A stretch of DNA of 64,000 nt from Eriocheir sinensis (GCF_024679095.1 NW_026111765.1:124001-188000), one strand, 5' to 3'. Numbered from the stretch's first letter, positions 27,691 to 45,066 are shown. A program made the numbers and translations. The notes: generated by a model from the sequence alone, not told the origin.

Positions 27691-30600
27691 TATAATAACG
27701 TAAATTTGTTTAAAAATATATAAACAAAATACACATTAAGTAATGGAAATACGTATAAAAAATATGTACAAAATACATATATAATCATGTAATTCGTATC
27801 AAACTAAATAAACAAAATAGCAATAAAATAAAGTAAATTTGTATGAGAAAACATATACAAATACATATAAAATAACGCTAATTTCTATAAAAATATATGT
27901 CCAAAAATGAACGTAAAATAAATTAACTTTGGATAAATATATATATACAAAACACACATTAAATAATGTAAATGCGTACATAAAATAACCTAAATTTGTA
28001 TAAAACTATATACAAAAATACACAAAAATAGTTTAAATTTGTATGAAAAGAAATATACAAAATACACATAAAATAGGTTAATTTGTATTGAAATACATAT
28101 ACATAATACACATAAAATAATGTAAATTTGAAAGAAAATATATAAACAAATACACATATAATAACGTAAATTTGTAATAAATATATATACAAAATACACA
28201 TTAAATAATGTAAATATGTATAAAAAAATATATACAAAACACAAATAGAATAATGTAAAATCGTATCAAAATATATACACAGAATATTAATAAAATAATG
28301 TAAATTTGTATGAAAATTAAGATGCAAAATACCTATAAAATAACGCATTTTTTATAAAATTATTGATACCAAAATACACATAAAATATTTGAATTTGTAT
28401 CAAAATAAATATACAAAATGCATATACAATAAGGTAAATTTGTATTGAAATAAATATGCAAAATACATATAAGATAATGTAAATTTGTTTCAAAATATAT
28501 ATACGAATACACATAAAATAACGTGGATTTCTATAAAAATACATATACAAAATACACATAAAATTAAGTAAATACGTATAAAAAAATGTATACAAAATAC
28601 ACATAAAATAATGTAAATTCGTATAAATATAAATAAACAATATAGCAATAAAAGAATGTGTATTTGTATAAATATAAATATACAAAATGCACATAAAATA
28701 ACGTAAATTTATATAAAACTATATACATAAAATAACGCAGATTTCTATAAGAATATATGTACAAAAATGAACATAAAATAAATTTGCATAAAAATATATA
28801 TACAAAACACACATTAGATAATGTAAATGAGTATAAAAATATGTATACAAAATACCTATGAAATAATCTAAATTCGTATCGAATTAAATTAAGAAAATAC
28901 CAATATAATAATGTAATTTTCGATGAAAATATATATACAAAATACACATAAAATAACCTAAATACAAATACAAATATACACATAAAATAATTTAAAATTG
29001 AATGAAATAAATATACAAAATAAACATAAAATAAGGTAAATTTGTAATGAAATATATGAAAAAATACACATAAAATAATATAAATTTCTTTGAAAATATA
29101 TATACAAATACACATTAAATAACATGAATTTGTATAAAATTTGTATCAAAATATATACAAATACACACAATAAAATAACGTAATTTTTTTATTAAAATGT
29201 ATATACAAAATACACATAAAATAATGTAAATTTGTATAAAAATATGTAAACAAATACACATAAAATAATGTAAATTTGGATAAAATATATATACCAACTA
29301 AACCTTAAATAATGTAAATATGTATAAAAAATATATACAAAATACACATAGAATAATGTTAAATCGTGTCAAAATAAATAAAGAGAATATCAATAAAATA
29401 ATGTAAATTTGTATGAAAATAAAGCTGCAAAAAATCCATATAATAACGCATATTTGCATAAAAATATATATACAAAAATACATATAAAATAATTAAATTT
29501 GTATTAAAATAAATATACAAAATGCACGTACAATAAAGAAAATTTTTATTGAAATAGATATGCAAAATACACATCAATAATGTAAATTTGTATCAAAATA
29601 TATATACGAATACTCATAAAATAGAGTAAATTTTTATGAAAATATATATACAAAATAGATATACAAAATACACATATAACTAGTTAAATTTGTATTTAAA
29701 TACATGTACAAAAAACACATAAAATAATGAAGATTTGTATGAAATGAGAACAAATATATTTTATATAAAATATATATACAAAATACACATAGAATAATGT
29801 AAAATCATACCAAATAAATACACAGAATATCAATAAAATAATGTAAATTTGTATGAAAATAAAGATGCAAAATACCCATAAAATAAAGCATATTTTTTAT
29901 AAAAATACATACACAAAGATACACATAGATTAATCAAATTTGTATTAAAATTAATATACAAAATGCACATACAACAATGTAAATTTGTATTGAAAAAATA
30001 TGCAAAATACACATAAAACAATGTAAATTTGTTTCAAAATATTTATACGAATACACATAAAATAACGTAGATTTCTATAGAAATATATATACAAAATACA
30101 CTTGAAATAATGTAAATACGTATAAAAATATATATACAAAATACACATTAAATAATGTTAATTGTCAAAATAAATAAAAAATATTTATGAAAAGAATGTG
30201 TATTTGTATGAAAATAGATATACAAAATACACATAAAATAACCTAAATTTGTATAAATTTGTATGAAATATATATAGAAAATACACATTAAATAATGTAA
30301 ATATGTATAAAAAAATATATACAAAATACAAATAGAATAATGTAAAATCGTATCAAAATAAATACACAGAATATTAATTAAATAATATAAATTTGTATGA
30401 AAATAAAGATACAAAATAGCCATAAAATAACGCATTTTTTATAAAAATATATATACCAAAATACACATAAAATATTAAAATTTGTATTAAAATAAATATA
30501 AAAAATGCACATACTGTAAGGTAAATTTGTATTGAAATAGATATTCAAAATACATATAAAACAATGTAAATTTGTTTCAAAATATATATACGAATACACA

Positions 30601-30815
30601 TAAAATAAAGTTGATTTCTATAAAAATATATACAAAATACACATAAAATGAAGTAAATACGTATAAAAAAATGAATACAAAATACACATAAAATTCGTAT
30701 CAAAATAAATAAACAATATACCAGTAAAATAATGTGTATTTGTATAAATATAAATATACAAAATACATATAAAATATCGTAAATTTGTATAAAACTATAT
30801 ACAAAAATACACAGA
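24018..30815 (-). repeat. 45-bp satellite array, reverse block 10
   Basis: Composite. 24018-27690 mirrors 8537-4870 and is copied directly at 39188-42474. 27690-30260 is a direct copy of 47400-49970. 30260-30815 is nearly the same as 56627-57180. No orientation change marks these internal joins; they are visible only because the paralogue changes. Confidence 0.88.
27690..30260 (-). repeat. Direct segmental copy shared with 47.40-49.97 kb
   Basis: Offset is about 19.7 kb and reading identity is very high. Both copies share unusual derived words: ATACCAACTAAACCTTAAAT at 29291 and 48999, and GCTGCAAAAAATCCATATAA near 29424 and 49132. The related copies at 11.93 and 12.06 kb keep the ordinary ATACAAAATGAACATTAAAT and GATGCAAAATATCCAT. 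The 20.4-20.57 kb mirror copy also keeps the ordinary form. Confidence 0.85.
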
Positions 30816-31407
30816 ACAAATACACATTCTTTTATTGGTATTTTGTTTATTTATTTTGTTTCGAATTTATATTATTTTATGTGTATTTTGTTTACATTTT
30901 TTTATACGTATTTACCTAATTTTATGTGTATTTTGTATATATATTTTAATAGAAATCTACGCTATTTTATGTGTATTCGTATATATATTTTGAAACAAAT
31001 TTACAATTTTTTATATGTATTTTTGCATATCTCTTTCAACAGAAGTTTACATTATTGTATGTGCATTTTGTATATTTATTTCAATACAAATTTAAATATT
31101 TAATATGTATTTTGGTATATATATTTTTATAAGAAATGCGCTATTTGATGGGAATTTTGCATCTTTATTTTCATAAAAATTTACATTATTTTATTAATAT
31201 TCGGTGTATTTATTTTGATACGATTTTACATTATTCTATTTGTTTTTTGTATATATATTTTTTATACATATTTACATTATTTAATGTGTATTTTCCATAT
31301 ATATTACATACAAATTTATTATCTATTATTTATTTTCATACAAATACACATTCTTTTCATGATATTTTGTTTATTTATTTTGTCACGAATTTACATTACT
31401 TAATATG

Positions 31408-31496
<89 letters not shown>

Positions 31497-31840
31497 TTAT
31501 ACGTATTTACATAATTTCATGTGTATTTTGTATATATATTTCTATAGAAATCTACGTTATTTTATGTGTATTCGTATATATATTTTGAAACAAATTTACA
31601 CTGTTTTATTTGTATTTTGCGCTTTTTTTTTCAATACAAATTTACCTTATTGTATGTGTGCATATTGTATATTAATTTTAATACAAATTTAATTATTCTA
31701 TGTGTATTTTTGTTTATGTATTTAAAAAAAAATGCTTTATCTGATGGGTATTTTGCATCTTTATTTGCATACAAATTTAAATTATTTTATTCATATTCTG
31801 TGTATCTATTTTGATACGATTTTACATTATTCTATGTATA
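30815..31840 (+). repeat. Composite-unit forward block (first copy)
   Basis: Begins at CACAGAACAAATACACATTC and ends at TTCTATGTATAACAAAAATA. It matches 57181-58140, 58989-59934 and 61095-62033 directly and 51449-50393 in reverse. It differs from the three downstream copies by an 80-bp (TA)n in its J-type monomer. Confidence 0.88.
31413..31492. repeat. (TA)n microsatellite, about 80 bp
   Basis: It lies between AATATGTATTTTATATA and TTTTTTATACGTATTTAC inside a J-type monomer. The paralogous monomer near 57780-57800 has only the ordinary ATATATATATTTTTATACG, so the expansion postdates the duplication, or was lost there. The inverted paralogue at 50.7 kb is expanded too. Confidence 0.96.
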
Positions 31841-33556
31841 ACAAAAATAAATACAGAATACACAAAAATAGATATGCAAAGTACATATAAACAATGTAAA
31901 TTTGTTTCAAAATATATATACGAATACACATGAAATAAAGTAGATTTCTATAAAAAAATATATACAAAATACACATAAAATTAAGTAAATACGTATAAAA
32001 AATGTATACAAAATACACATAATATAATGTAAATTAGTATCAAAATAAATAAACAAAATACCAACAAAAGAATGTGTATTTGTATAAATATATATATACA
32101 AAATACACATTAAATAATATAAATTTGTTTAAAGCTATACAAAATACACATGAAAATTTTAATGATGTAAATACGTATAAAAATATATATACAAAATACA
32201 CATTAAATAAATAAATAAATAAACAAAATATCAATAAAAGAATGTGTATTTGTATGAAAATAGATATACAAAATACACATAAAATAACCTAAATTTGTAT
32301 CAAACTATATACAAAAATACACAAAAATATTTTAAATTTTTATGAAAATAAATATACAAAATACACATAAAATTAGGTAAATTTGTATTGAAATACATAC
32401 ACAAAATACACATAAAATAATGTAAATTTGAATGAAAATATATAAACAAATACACTTAAAACAACGTAAATTTGTATAAAAAAATATGTACAAAACACAA
32501 ATAGAATAATGTAAAATCGTATCAAAATAAATACACAGAATATTAATAAAATAATGTAAATTTGTATGAAAATAATGAAGCAAAATACCCATAAAATAAC
32601 GCATTTTTTTATTTATAAAAATATATATACGAAAATACACATCAAAAATTTAAATTTGTATTAAAATAAATATACAAAAAACACATACAATAAGGTAAAT
32701 TTGTATTGAAATAGATATGCAAAATACAAATAAAACAATGTAAATTTGTTTCAAAATATATATACGAATACACATAAAATAACGTAGATTTCTATAAAAA
32801 TATATATACAAAATACAATTAAAATGAAGTAAATACATGAAAATAATGAAGCAAAATACCCATAAAATAACGCATTTTTTTATTTATAAAAATATATATT
32901 CCAAAATACACATCAAAAATTTAAATTTGTATTAAAATAAATACACAAAAAACACATACAATAAGGTAAATTTGTATTGAAATAGATATGCAAAATACAT
33001 ATAAAACAATGTAAATTTGTTTCAAAATATATATTCGAATACACATAAAATAACGTAGATTTCTATAAAAATATATATACAAAATACACATAAAATGAAG
33101 TAAATACGTAAAAAAATGTATACAAAAAACACATAAAATAATGTAAATTCGTATCAAAATAAATCAACAAAATACCAATAAAAAAATGTGTATTTGTATA
33201 AATATAAATATACAAAATACACATAAAATAACGTAAATTTATATAAAACTATATACAAAAATACGCAGAAGTAATTAAATTTGTATGAAAATATATACAA
33301 AACACACAAAATAAGCTAAATTTGAATTGAAATATATATACAAAATACATGAAATAAAGTAAATTTGTATCAAAATATTTATACAAATACACATATGATA
33401 ACGTAAATTTTTATGAAAATATATAAACAAAATACACATTAAATAATGTAAATACGTATAAAAAAAATATGTACAAAATACACATATAATCATGTAATTC
33501 GTATCAAAATAAATCAACAAAATACCAATAAAATAATATAAATTTGTATGAGTAAA
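31841..33556 (-). repeat. 45-bp satellite array, reverse block 12
   Basis: It starts with the junction ACAAAAATAAATACAGAATA and matches 58141-58690, 59935-60990 and 62034-63494. At 32216 a short ATAA run (TTAAATAAATAAATAAATAA) replaces the AATGTAAATTCGCGTC seen in the paralogues. It contains a 271-bp tandem duplication at 32566-33107. Confidence 0.87.
32566..33107 (-). repeat. Local 6-monomer tandem duplication (period 271 bp)
   Basis: ATGAAAATAATGAAGCAAAA occurs at 32566 and again at 32837, and the monomer series following each is nearly the same (AACGCATTTTTTTATTTATA, then AAAAACACATACAATAAGG). 271 bp is 6 monomers. The paralogues at 60.67 and 62.77 kb have one copy, so this duplication is private to this locus. 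Confidence 0.85.
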
Positions 33557-34604
33557 CGTGTATGTTGCATATTTTTTCAATACAAATTTACCTTATTATA
33601 TACGCATTTTGTATATTAATTTTAATACAAATTTAATTATTCGATGTGTATTTTTGTATCTGTATTTTTATAAACATATGCTTTATTTTTTTGGGTATTT
33701 TGCATCTTTATTTTCATACAAATTTACATTATTTTATTGATATTCTGCTCATTCATTTTGATACGATGTATATATTTTTCATACAAATTTACGTTATTTC
33801 ATGTGTATTTGTTTATATATTTTGACACAAATTTACAATATTTTATGGGTATTTTGTATATACATTTCAAAAGAAATTTACCTAGTTTTATGTGTTTTTT
33901 CTATATCTATTTTCATACAAACTCAAATTATTTCTATTTATTTTTGTATATATTTTAATACAAATTTTAGTTATGTTATATGTATTTTGTAAATTTATTT
34001 TCATTTAAATATATATTATTTTATTGGTGTTTTGTTGATTTATATTGATAAGAATTTATATTATTTTATATGTACTTTGTATATATATTTTTATACGCTT
34101 TTACATTATTTAATATTTATTTTGAATATATATTTTTATACAAATTCATGGTATTTTATGTGTATTTGTATATATATTTTTATATAAATTTACATTATTT
34201 TATGTGTATTTTGTACATATATTTTTTTACAAATCTACCTTATTTTATATTTATTTTGTATGTGTATTTTGTATACTTATATTTATCCAAATACACTTTC
34301 TTTTATTGGTATTTTGTTTATTTATTTTGATTCGAATTTACATTATTTTATGTGTATTTTGTTTACATTTTTTTATACGTATTTACTTAATTTTATGTGT
34401 ATTTTGTATATATATTTTTATATAAATCTACGTTTTTTTATTTGTATTCGTATATATATTTTGAAACAAATTATCATTGTTTTATATGTATTTTTGCATA
34501 TCTCTTTCAATACAAATTTACCTTATTGTATGTGCATTTTGTATATTTATTTCAATGCAAATTTAAATATTTTATGTGTATTTTGGTATATATATTTTTA
34601 TAAG
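33556..34604 (+). repeat. 45-bp satellite array, forward block 13
   Basis: It starts at GTATGAGTAAACGTGTATG, shared almost exactly with 63485-63503. 33556-34040 is repeated directly at 63495-64000, where the window ends. The block is repeated in reverse at about 52180-51100. It ends abruptly at TTTTTATAAGATTACGAAAA. Confidence 0.86.
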
Positions 34605-37200
34605 ATTACGAAAATTTGAATAAAAATATATACAAAAAAAAATTTATTTCTATGAAAATAGATATACAAAATACACATATAATTAGTTAAATTTGTATTT
34701 AAATACATGTACAAAATACACATAAAATAATGTAAATTTGTATGAAATGAAAACAAATTCACATAAAATTCGCGACAAAATAAATAAACAAAATATCAAT
34801 AAAAGAATGTGTATTTGTATGAAAATAGATATACAAAATACACATAAAATAACCTAAATTTGTATCAAACTATATACAAAAATACACAAAAATATTTTAA
34901 ATTTGTATGAAAATAAATATACAAAATACACATAAAATTAGGTAAATTTTTATTGAAATACATACACAAAATTCACACAAAATAATGTAAATTTGAATAA
35001 AAATACATAAACAAATACACTTAAAATAACGTAAATTTGTATAAAAAAATATGTACAAAACACAAATAGAATAATGTAAAACCGTATCAAAATAAATACA
35101 CAGAATATTAATAAAATAATGTAAATTTGTATGAAAAAAAAATACGTCTAAAAAATATGTACAAAATACACATATAATCATGTAATTCGTATCAAAATAA
35201 ATAAACAAAATACCAATGAAATAATATAAATTTGTATGAAAAAACATATACAAAAAACATAAAATAACGCAAATTTCTATGAAAATATATGTACAAAAAT
35301 GCACATCAAATAAATTTGCATAAAAATATGAGTATAAAAAAAATATGAGTATAAAAATATGTATACAAAATACCTATGAAATAATCTAAATTCGTATCGA
35401 ATTAAATTAAGAAAATACCAATAAAATAATGTAATTTTGGATGAAAATATATATAGAAAATACTCATAAAATGACCTAAATACACATACAAATATACACA
35501 TAAAATAATTTAAAATTGAATGATATAAATATACAAAATAAACATAAAATAAGGTAAATTTGTAATGAAATATATGTAAAAATAGACATAAAATAATATA
35601 AATTTGTATCAAAATACATATATACAAATACACATTAAATAACAAGAGTTTGTATAAAATTTGTATCAAAATATATACGAATACAGACTATAAAATAACG
35701 AATCAAAAAAAATAAACAGAATATCAATAAAATAACGTAAATTTATATGAAAATAAAAATGCAAAATATCCATATAATAACGCAAATTTGCATAAAAATA
35801 TATATACAAAAATACATATAAAATAATTCAATTTGTATTAAAATAAATATACAAAATGCACGTACAATAAAGTAAATTTGTATTGAAATAGATATGCAAA
35901 ATACACATCAATAATGTAAATTTGTATCAAAATATATATACGAATACTCATAAAATAGAGTAAATTTCTATGAAAATAAAATAATGTAAGTTTGTATGAA
36001 AATAAAGATGCAAAATTCCCATAAAATAGCGCATTTCTTATAAAAATATATATACCACAATACACATAAAATATTTAAAATTGTATTGAAATAAATATAC
36101 AAAATGCACATACAATAAGGTAAATTTGTATTGAAAGAGATATGCAAAAATACATATAAAACAATGTAAATTTGTTTCAAAATATATATACGAATACAAA
36201 TAAAATAACGTAGATTTCTATAAAAATATATATACAAAATACACATAAAATTAAGTAAATACGTATAAAAAAATGTATTCAAAATACACATAAAATAATG
36301 TAAATTCGAATTAAAATAAATAAACAGAATACCAATAAAAGAATGTGTATTTGGATAAATATAAATATACAAAATACACATACAAAATAGACATAAAATA
36401 AGGTAGATTTGTAATAAAATATATGTGCAAAATACACATAAAATAATGTAAATTTATATGAAAAAATATATGCAAATACACATAAAATACCATGAATTTG
36501 TATAAAAATATATATTCAAAATAAATATTAAATAATGTAAATGCGTATAAAAATATATATACAAAGTACATATAAAATAATGTAAATTCGTATACAAAAT
36601 ACACATAAAAAATAATGTAAATTTGAGTGAAAATATATAAACATATAGACTTAAAATTACGTAAATTTGTATCAAATATATATACAAAAAAAACATTAAG
36701 TAATGTAAATATGTATAAAAAAATATATACAAAACACAAATAAAATAATGTAAAATCGTATCAAAATAAATACAGGAAATAATATTAAAATAATGTAAAT
36801 TTGTATGAAAATTATGATGCAAAATACAGATAAAATAACGCATTTTTTATAAAAATATATATACGAAAAAACATAATTTTTATGATTTTGTATTAAAATA
36901 AATAGATATACAAAATACACATAAAATAAGCTAAATTTGAATTGAAATATATATACAAAATACATAAAATAATGTAAATTTGTATCAAAATACCTATACA
37001 AATACACATATAATAACGTAAATTTGTATAAAAATATATAAACAAAATACACATTAAATAATGTAAATACGTATAAAAAAATGTAAAAAATACACAAATA
37101 ATCATGTAACTCGTATCAAAATAAATAGAAAAAATACCAATAAAATAATGTAAATTTATGAAAACATATACAAAATACACATATATAAATAAAATATAAA
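34604..37200 (-). repeat. 45-bp satellite array, reverse block 14
   Basis: A mosaic. 34604-34770 resembles 24205-24375. At 34770 it jumps (CACATAAAATTCGCGACAAA) to monomers like 58520. 35150-35690 resembles 28800-29180 and 18050-18420. 35700-35975 resembles 49090-49350. 36000-36380 resembles 51070-51449. 36600-37180 resembles 53090-53672. Confidence 0.82.
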
Positions 37201-37254
37201 AAAAAATATATAAAATAATATATTTTTATATACATAAAAAATATTTAAATATAT

Positions 37255-39187
<1,933 letters not shown>

Positions 39188-39188
<1 letters not shown>

Positions 39189-42100
39189 ATATAGAGTAAA
39201 TTTCTATGAAAATATATATTCAAAATACATATAAAATTATGTAAATAAGTATAAAAATATATATATCAAATACACCTAAAAAATGAAAATTCGTATCAAA
39301 ATAAATAAACAAAATTCCGATAAAGGAACGTATATTTGTAGGAAAATAAATATACAAAATACACATAAAATAACGAAAATTTGAATAAAAATATATACAA
39401 AAAAACAAAAAAAATAAATTTCAATTTGTATGAAAATAGATATACAAAATACACATATAATTAGTTAAATTTGTATTTAAATACATGTACAAAATACACA
39501 TAAAATAATGTAAATTTGTATGAAATGAAAACAAATTCACATAAAATAACGTACATTTGTATAAAATAGATATACAAAATATACATAGAATAATGTAAAA
39601 TCGTATCAAAATAAATACACAGAATATCAATAAAATAATGTAATTTTGTATGAAAATAAAGATGCAAAATACCCATAAAATAAAGCATATTTTTTTAAAA
39701 TACATATACAAGAATACACATAGAATAATTAAATTTGTATTAAAATTAATATACAAAATGCACGTACAATAAGGGAAATTTGTATTGAAAAAATATACAA
39801 AATGCACATAAAACAATGTATATTTGTTTCAAAATATATATACGAATACACATAAAATAACGTATATTTCTATAGAAATATATATACAAAATACACATGA
39901 AATGACGTAAATACGTATAAAATATATATATACACAATACACATTAAATAATGTAAATTCGCATCAAAATATATAAACAAAATATCAATAAAAGAATGTG
40001 TATTTGTATGAAAATAGATATACACAATACACATAAAATATTGTAAATTTGTATAAAACTCTATACAAAAAATACACAAAAATAATTTTAATTTGTATAA
40101 AAATATATATACAAAATAAACATAAAACTAGTTAAATTTCTATTGAAATACATATACAAAATACACATAAAATAATGTAAATTTGAATGAAAATATATAA
40201 ACAAATACACTTAAAATAACGTAAATTTGTATGAAATATATATAGAAAATACACATTAAATAATGTAAATATGTATAAAAAATATATACAAAACACAAAT
40301 AGAATAATGTAAAATAGTATCAAAATAAATACACAGAATATTAATAAAATAATGTAAATTTGTATGAAAATAAAGATGCCAAATACCCATAAAACAACGC
40401 ATTTTTTATGAAAATATATATACCAAAATACACATAAAATATTTAAATTTGTATTACCATAAATATACAAAATGCACATACAATAAGGTAAATTTGTATT
40501 GAAATAGATATGCAAAATACACATAAAACAATGTAAATTTGTTTCAAAATATATATACGAATACACATAAAATAACGTAGATTTCTATAAAATTTATATA
40601 CAAAATACACATAAAATGAAGTAAATACGTATAAGAAAATGTATACAAAATACACATAAAATAATGTAAATTCGTATCAAAATAAATAAACTAAATGCCA
40701 ATAAAAGAATGTTTACTTGTATAAATATAAATATACAAAATACACATAAAATAACGTAAAATTGTATAAAACTATATACAAAAATAATTAAATTTGTATG
40801 AAAATAGATATACAAAAGACACATAGAATAAGCTAAATTTGAATTGAAATAAATATAGAAAATACATAAAATAATGTAAATTTGTATCAAAATATATATT
40901 CAAATACACATATAATAACGTAAATTTGTATAAAAATATATAAACAAAATACACATTAAATAATGTAAATACGTATAAAAGATATGTACGTAATGTAAAA
41001 ATTTATAAAATTAAAGATGCAAAATACCCATAAAATAACTCATATTTAAAAAAAATATATACAAAAATACACATTAAATAATTGGATTTGTGTTAAAATA
41101 AATATACAAAATACACATACAATAAGGTAGATTTTTATTGAAATAGATATGCAAAAAACACATAAAATAATGAAATTTTTTATCAAAATATATACGAATA
41201 CACACAATAAAATTACGTAAATTTTTATGAAAATATATATACAAAATACACATAAAATAATGTAAATACATAGAAAAATATATATACAAAATACACATAA
41301 AATAATGTAAATTCGTATCAAAATAAATAAACAAAATTTCCTCTAAAAGAATGTATATTTGTAGGAAAATATATATACAAAATACAAATAAAATAACAAA
41401 AATTTGTATAAAAATATATACAAAAATACACAAAAATAATTTAAATTTGTTTGAAAATAGATATGCAAAATACACATGAAATTAGGCAAATTTTTATTGA
41501 AATACATATACAAAATACACATAAAATAATGTAAATTTGTATGAAACTATATAAACAAATACACATAAGATAACGTAAATTTCCATAAAATACATGTACA
41601 AAATATACATTAAATAGTGTAAATATGTCTAAAAATATATATACAAAATACACAGAATAACGTAAAATTGTATCAAAATAAATAAACAGACTATCAATAA
41701 AATAATGTAAATTTGTATGAAAATAAAGATGCAAAATACCCATATAATAACGCATATTTGTTTAAAATATATATACAAAAATACACATAAAATAATTAAA
41801 TTTGTATCAAAATAAATATACAAAAGGCACATACAATAAAGAAAATTTGTATATAAATAGATATGCGAAATACACATAAATAATGTAAATTTGTATCAAA
41901 ATATATATACGAATACACATAAAATAGAGTAAATTTCTATGAAAATATATATTCAAAATACATATTAAATTATGTAAATAAGTATAAAAATATATATATC
42001 ACATACACCTAAAATAATGAAAATTCGTGTCAAAATAAATAAACAAAATTCCGATAAAAGAACGTAATTTTGTAGGAAAATAAATATATAAAATACACAT

Positions 42101-42474
42101 AAAATTACGAAAATTTGAATAAAAATATATACTAAAATACACAAAATTAATTTCGATTTGTATGAAAATAGATATACATAATACACATATAATTAGTTAA
42201 ATTTGCATTTAAATACATGTACAAAATACACATGAAATAATGTAAATTTGTATGAAATGAAAACAAATTCACATAAAATAACGTTCATTTGTATGAAATA
42301 TATAAACAAAATATACATAGAATAATGTAAAATCGTATCAAAATAAATACACAGAATATCAATAAAATAAAGTAAATTTGTATGAAAATAAAGATGCAAA
42401 ATACTCATAAAATAAAGCATTTTTTTATGAAAATACATATACAAAAATACACATAGAATAATTAAATTTGTATT
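39188..42474 (-). repeat. 45-bp satellite array, reverse block 16
   Basis: A direct copy of 24018-27310 (offset about 15.17 kb) and the mirror of 8520-5250. Its first 1 kb is also copied at 55618-56550. It joins the same right-hand sequence (AGAGTAAATTTCTATG) as 24027 but to a different left-hand array. Confidence 0.88.
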
Positions 42475-42852
42475 ATTTTATATGTACTTTGTATATATAT
42501 TTTTATACGCATTTACATTATTTAACATTTATTTAATTTAATTACTTCTGTGTATTTTTGTGTATAGTTTAATACAAATTTACGATATTTTATGTGTATT
42601 TTGTATATTTATATTTATACAAATACACATTCTTTTATTGGTATTTTGTTTATTTATTTTGATACGATTTTACATTATTTTATGTGTTTTTTGTATTCAT
42701 TTTTTATACGTGTTTGTTTCATTTTATGTGTATTTTGTATATATTTTTATAGAAATCTACGTTATTTTATGTGTATTCGTATATATATTTTGAAACAAAT
42801 TTACATTGTTTTATATGTATTTTGCATATCTATTTCAATACAAGCTTACAAA
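42474..42852 (+). repeat. 45-bp satellite array, forward block 17 (short)
   Basis: About 8 monomers. 42570-42850 matches 100-360. It ends at TTCAATACAAGCTTACAAAAATGCAC; the same junction in reverse lies at 44850-44880, so the two junctions are inverted copies. Confidence 0.84.
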
Positions 42853-43523
42853 AATGCACATAAAATAAAGTAAATTTGCATTAAAATATATATACAAAAT
42901 AGAATAATGTGAAATCGTAACAAAATAAATACACCGAATATTAATAAAATAATGTAAATTTGTGTGAAAATAAAGATGCAAAATTCCCATCAAATAGCGC
43001 ATTTCTTATAAAAATATGTATACCAAAATACACATAAAATATTTAAATTTGTATTGAAATAAATATACAAAATGCACATACAATAAGGTAAACTTGTATT
43101 GAAAGAGATATGCAAAAATACATATAAAACAATGTAAATTTGTTTCAAAATATATATACGAATACACATAAAATAACGTAGATTTCTATAAAAATATATA
43201 TACAAAATACACATAAAATTAAGTAAATACGTATAAAAAAATGTAAACAAAATACACATAGAATAATGTAAAATTGTTTAAAAAAAAATAAACAGAATAT
43301 AAATAAAATAATGTAAATTTGTATGAAAATAAAAATGCAAAATACCCATAAAATAAAGCATATTTTTATAAAAATACATATACAAAAATACACATAGCAT
43401 AATTAAATTTGTATTAAAATTAATATTCAAAATGCATATACAATAAGGTAAATTTGTAATGAAAAAATATGCAAAATACACATAAAACAGTGTAAATTTA
43501 TTTCAAAATCTATATACGAATAC
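42852..43523 (-). repeat. 45-bp satellite array, reverse block 18 (short)
   Basis: 42890-43510 is a reverse copy of about 3640-3010, including the diagnostic ATGCGCTATTTGATGGGAAT monomer in complement. Its 42895-43260 part is also an inverted copy of 43640-43985 in the next block. Confidence 0.84.
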
Positions 43524-44862
43524 TATTTAATGTTTATTTTGTATGTGTATTTTGTACATTTATATTTATACAAATACACATTCTTTTATTGGTATTTTGT
43601 TTATTTATTTTGATTCGAATTTACATTATTTTATGTGTATTTTGTTTACATTTTTTTATACGTATTTACTTAATTTTATGTGTATTTTCTATATATATTT
43701 TTATAGAAATCTACGTTATTTTATGTGTATTCGTATATATATTTTGAAACAAATTTACATTGTTTTATATGTATTTTTGGCATATCTCTTTCAATACAAA
43801 TTTACCTTATTGTATGTGCATTTTGTATATTTATTTCAACACAAATTTAAATATTTTATGTGTATTTTGATATATATATTTTTATAAGAAATGCGCTATT
43901 TGATGGGAATTTTGCATCTTTATTTTCATTCAAATTTACATTATTTTATTAATATTCGGTGTATTTATTTTGATACGATTTTACATTATTCTATTTGTTT
44001 TTTGTATATATATTTTTTTTATACATATTTACATTATTTAATGTGTATCTTGCATATATATTTCATACAAATTTATTATCTATTATTCATTTTCATACAA
44101 ATACACATTCTTTTCATGATATTTTGTTTATTTATTTTGACACGAATTTACATTACTTAATATGTATTTTTAATATATATTTTTATACGTATTTACATAA
44201 TTTCATGTGTATTTTGTATATATATATCTATAGAAATTTACGTTATTTTATGTGTATTCGTATATATATTTTGAAACAAAATTACATTGTTTTATATGTA
44301 TTTTTGAATATCTCTTTCAATACAAATATACCTTACTGTATATGCATTTTGTATATTTATTTCAATACAAATTTAAATATTTTATGTGTATTTTGGTATA
44401 TATATTTTTAGAAAAAATGCGCTATTTTATGGGAATTTTTCATCTTTCTTTTCATACAAATTTACATTATTTTGTTGATATTCTCTGTATTTATTTTGAT
44501 ACGATTATTCTATTTCTTTTTTGTATATATTTTTTTTATACACATTTACATTATTTAATGTGTATCTTGCATATATATTTTATACAAATTTACGTTATTT
44601 AAGTGTATTTGTTTATATATTTTCATTCAAATTTACATTATTTTATGTGTATTTTGTATATGTATTTCAATACAAATTTACCTAATTTTATGTGTATTTT
44701 GTATATTTCTGTTCATACAAATTTTAATTATTTTTGAATATTTTTGTATATAGTTTTATACAAATTTTGGTTATTTTATGTACGCATTTACATTATTTAA
44801 TGTGTGTTTTGTATATATATTTTAATGCAAATTTACTTTATTTTATGTGCATTTTTGTAAGC
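43523..44862 (+). repeat. 45-bp satellite array, forward block 19
   Basis: 43543-43890 matches 34245-34605 directly and 51449-51110 in reverse. 43890-44170 matches 31130-31420. From 44170 a second, related HOR copy follows (44280-44600). It ends in the AAGCTTGTATTGAAATAG junction. Confidence 0.84.
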
Positions 44863-45066
44863 TTGTATTGAAATAGATATGCAAAATACTTATAAAACAA
44901 TGTAAATTTGTTTAAAAATATATATACGAATACACATAAAATAACGTAGATTTCTATAAAAATATATACAAAATACACATAAAATGAAATAAACACGTAT
45001 AAAAAAATGAATACAAAATACACATAAAATAATGTAAAATCGTATCAAAATAAATAAACAAAATAC
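44862..45066 (-). repeat. 45-bp satellite array, reverse block 20 (very short)
   Basis: About 4-5 monomers of the M, L, K, J and I types in reverse, matching the complement of 42850-42650. It breaks off within an I-type monomer at AATAAACAAAATACAAACAAAT. Confidence 0.8.

Noticed and set aside
42845..42856. Functional significance of AAGCTT at block joins
   Set aside because: It looks like a restriction-site ligation scar, but the same join recurs inverted at 44.86 kb within matching flanks. Inherited duplication explains it better than a cloning artefact.
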